Assembly: GCA_002070755.1 (NCBI GenBank)
Contig: MWDY01000067.1
Span: forward strand, 1-6,097
Source of the DNA: Spirochaetes bacterium ADurb.Bin110
GTDB taxonomy: Bacteria; Spirochaetota; Spirochaetia; Treponematales; Rectinemataceae
DNA length: 6,097 bases
Reading direction: 5' to 3'
Shown: positions 5,742 through 6,097 of the stretch, piece by piece
How the letters are laid out: the number at the start of each line of letters is the position of its first letter
How positions within the stretch are numbered: the first letter of the stretch is position 1
Translations under genes and position numbers: made by a program
The notes under the pieces: model-generated
Seen by the model: only the letters and a program-made list of their open reading frames with translations
Database searches by the model: none
Told to the model about the DNA's origin: nothing

Positions 5742-6097
5742 ATGAAAAGTATACAAGAAGTCCTAGGCTCTTTACAATTGCTGCTTCCCTTAGATTTCGA
5801 TCTTCAAGAGGTGTTTGAGAGCTATCTTATTACAGAACACAAAGGTTTTTTTCTCTCTTGCGGGTGATTGAACCATTTGTGGAAAGCTTCCCTTGAAGAT
5901 AATCAGCACATTGGAAGGCCTTCCTATAGTGTTCTTCCATTTCTCCGTGCAGCTTTAGCGAAGCGGTATTTCAAGATAGGTGCCACAAGCGATCTAAGGC
6001 TACGACTCTTAAGTGATACGAACCTCAAGCAGATCTGTGGCTTTGAGAATATCCCTAGTGCAGCAAGTTTCTCTAGGTATATGAGCTATTTAGCAGA
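5742..6097 (+). pseudogene. Transposase, N-terminal part, frameshifted and cut by window edge
   Basis: ATG 5742, with AAGGAG 8 nt upstream, opens a frame starting MKSIQEVLGSLQLLLPLDFD that meets TGA at 5865-5867 after 41 codons. The family-like protein can be followed across frames: residues up to HKGFF in the first frame, then SLLRVIEPFVESFP in the -1 frame (5852-5893), then EDNQHIGRPSYSVLPFLRAA and onward in the first frame to the right edge. The later part (GRPSY..LPFLRAALAKRYF, then DTNLKQICGF, then PSAASFSRYM) resembles the N-terminal DUF772/InsH-like domain of IS4/IS5-related transposases. One missing T in the T run at 5846-5852 and one extra T at 5893-5894 explain both shifts. As written, the gene cannot make a full transposase. 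Sequencing error is possible. The DDE catalytic region is not in the window. Confidence 0.7.

Larger units (their letters stand above)
5630..6097 (+). mobile_element. Insertion sequence, left part (presumed)
   Basis: The transposase gene at 5742 runs off the right edge, so an insertion sequence begins somewhere before it. The likely left end is near GAGGCTCTTTCAAAAACTCT (5630-5649), which looks like a terminal repeat of the kind seen in IS4/IS5-related and IS1182-like elements. The right end and target duplication are outside the window, so the exact boundary is a guess. The element lies about 250 nt beyond the operon and interrupts no gene that I can recognise. Confidence 0.5.

Noticed and set aside
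1..6097. CRISPR array, tRNA or rRNA genes, toxin-antitoxin or defence genes
   Set aside because: I saw no regularly spaced repeats, no tRNA or rRNA-like sequence, and no defence-type protein motifs on either strand.

Overview
The window is AT-rich bacterial DNA. It carries one complete transport operon with a divergently transcribed regulator, flanked on the left by the end of a nitroreductase-like gene and on the right by the start of a damaged insertion sequence. The solute-binding protein has a type I signal peptide (cut before Gln-22) and no lipobox cysteine, which points to a diderm with a free periplasmic protein. A spirochaete such as a Treponema or Sphaerochaeta relative is my best guess, from the signal peptide and the general look of the proteins. 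It rests on impression, not on a database match.

Layout: (1) 1-132, plus strand, the last 43 residues of a nitroreductase-family flavoprotein, followed by a possible 31-codon small ORF (147-242). (2) 258-1253, minus strand, a 331-residue regulator with a DeoR-like C-terminal sensor and an unusual N-terminal region. (3) 1254-1415, a divergent promoter region with a candidate promoter in each direction and a tandem 18-bp direct repeat over the regulator's own promoter. (4) 1416-5383, plus strand: solute-binding protein, a strong hairpin, a MalF/UgpA-type permease, a MalG/UgpE-type permease and a cytoplasmic glycerophosphodiester phosphodiesterase (GDPD) homologue. (5) 5384-5741, a gene-poor stretch with small dyads and the presumed left end of an insertion sequence. 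(6) 5742 to the right edge, the start of a transposase gene with two apparent compensating frameshifts.

The operon resembles E. coli ugpBAECQ (binding protein, two permeases, ATPase, phosphodiesterase) with the ATPase missing. The simplest model is import of a phosphodiester, perhaps a glycerophosphodiester, powered by a shared ATPase encoded elsewhere, then cleavage inside the cell. A DeoR-type regulator could sense a phosphorylated product such as glycerol-3-phosphate, as GlpR does. The substrate is inferred from gene order, not shown by binding-site residues, and the GDPD homologue lacks the Arg of the HR motif, so its reaction may differ. No clearly new system is present. The points most worth checking are the direct-repeat operator, the atypical regulator, the HR-to-HA change, and an inverted repeat that could block transposase translation from read-through transcripts.
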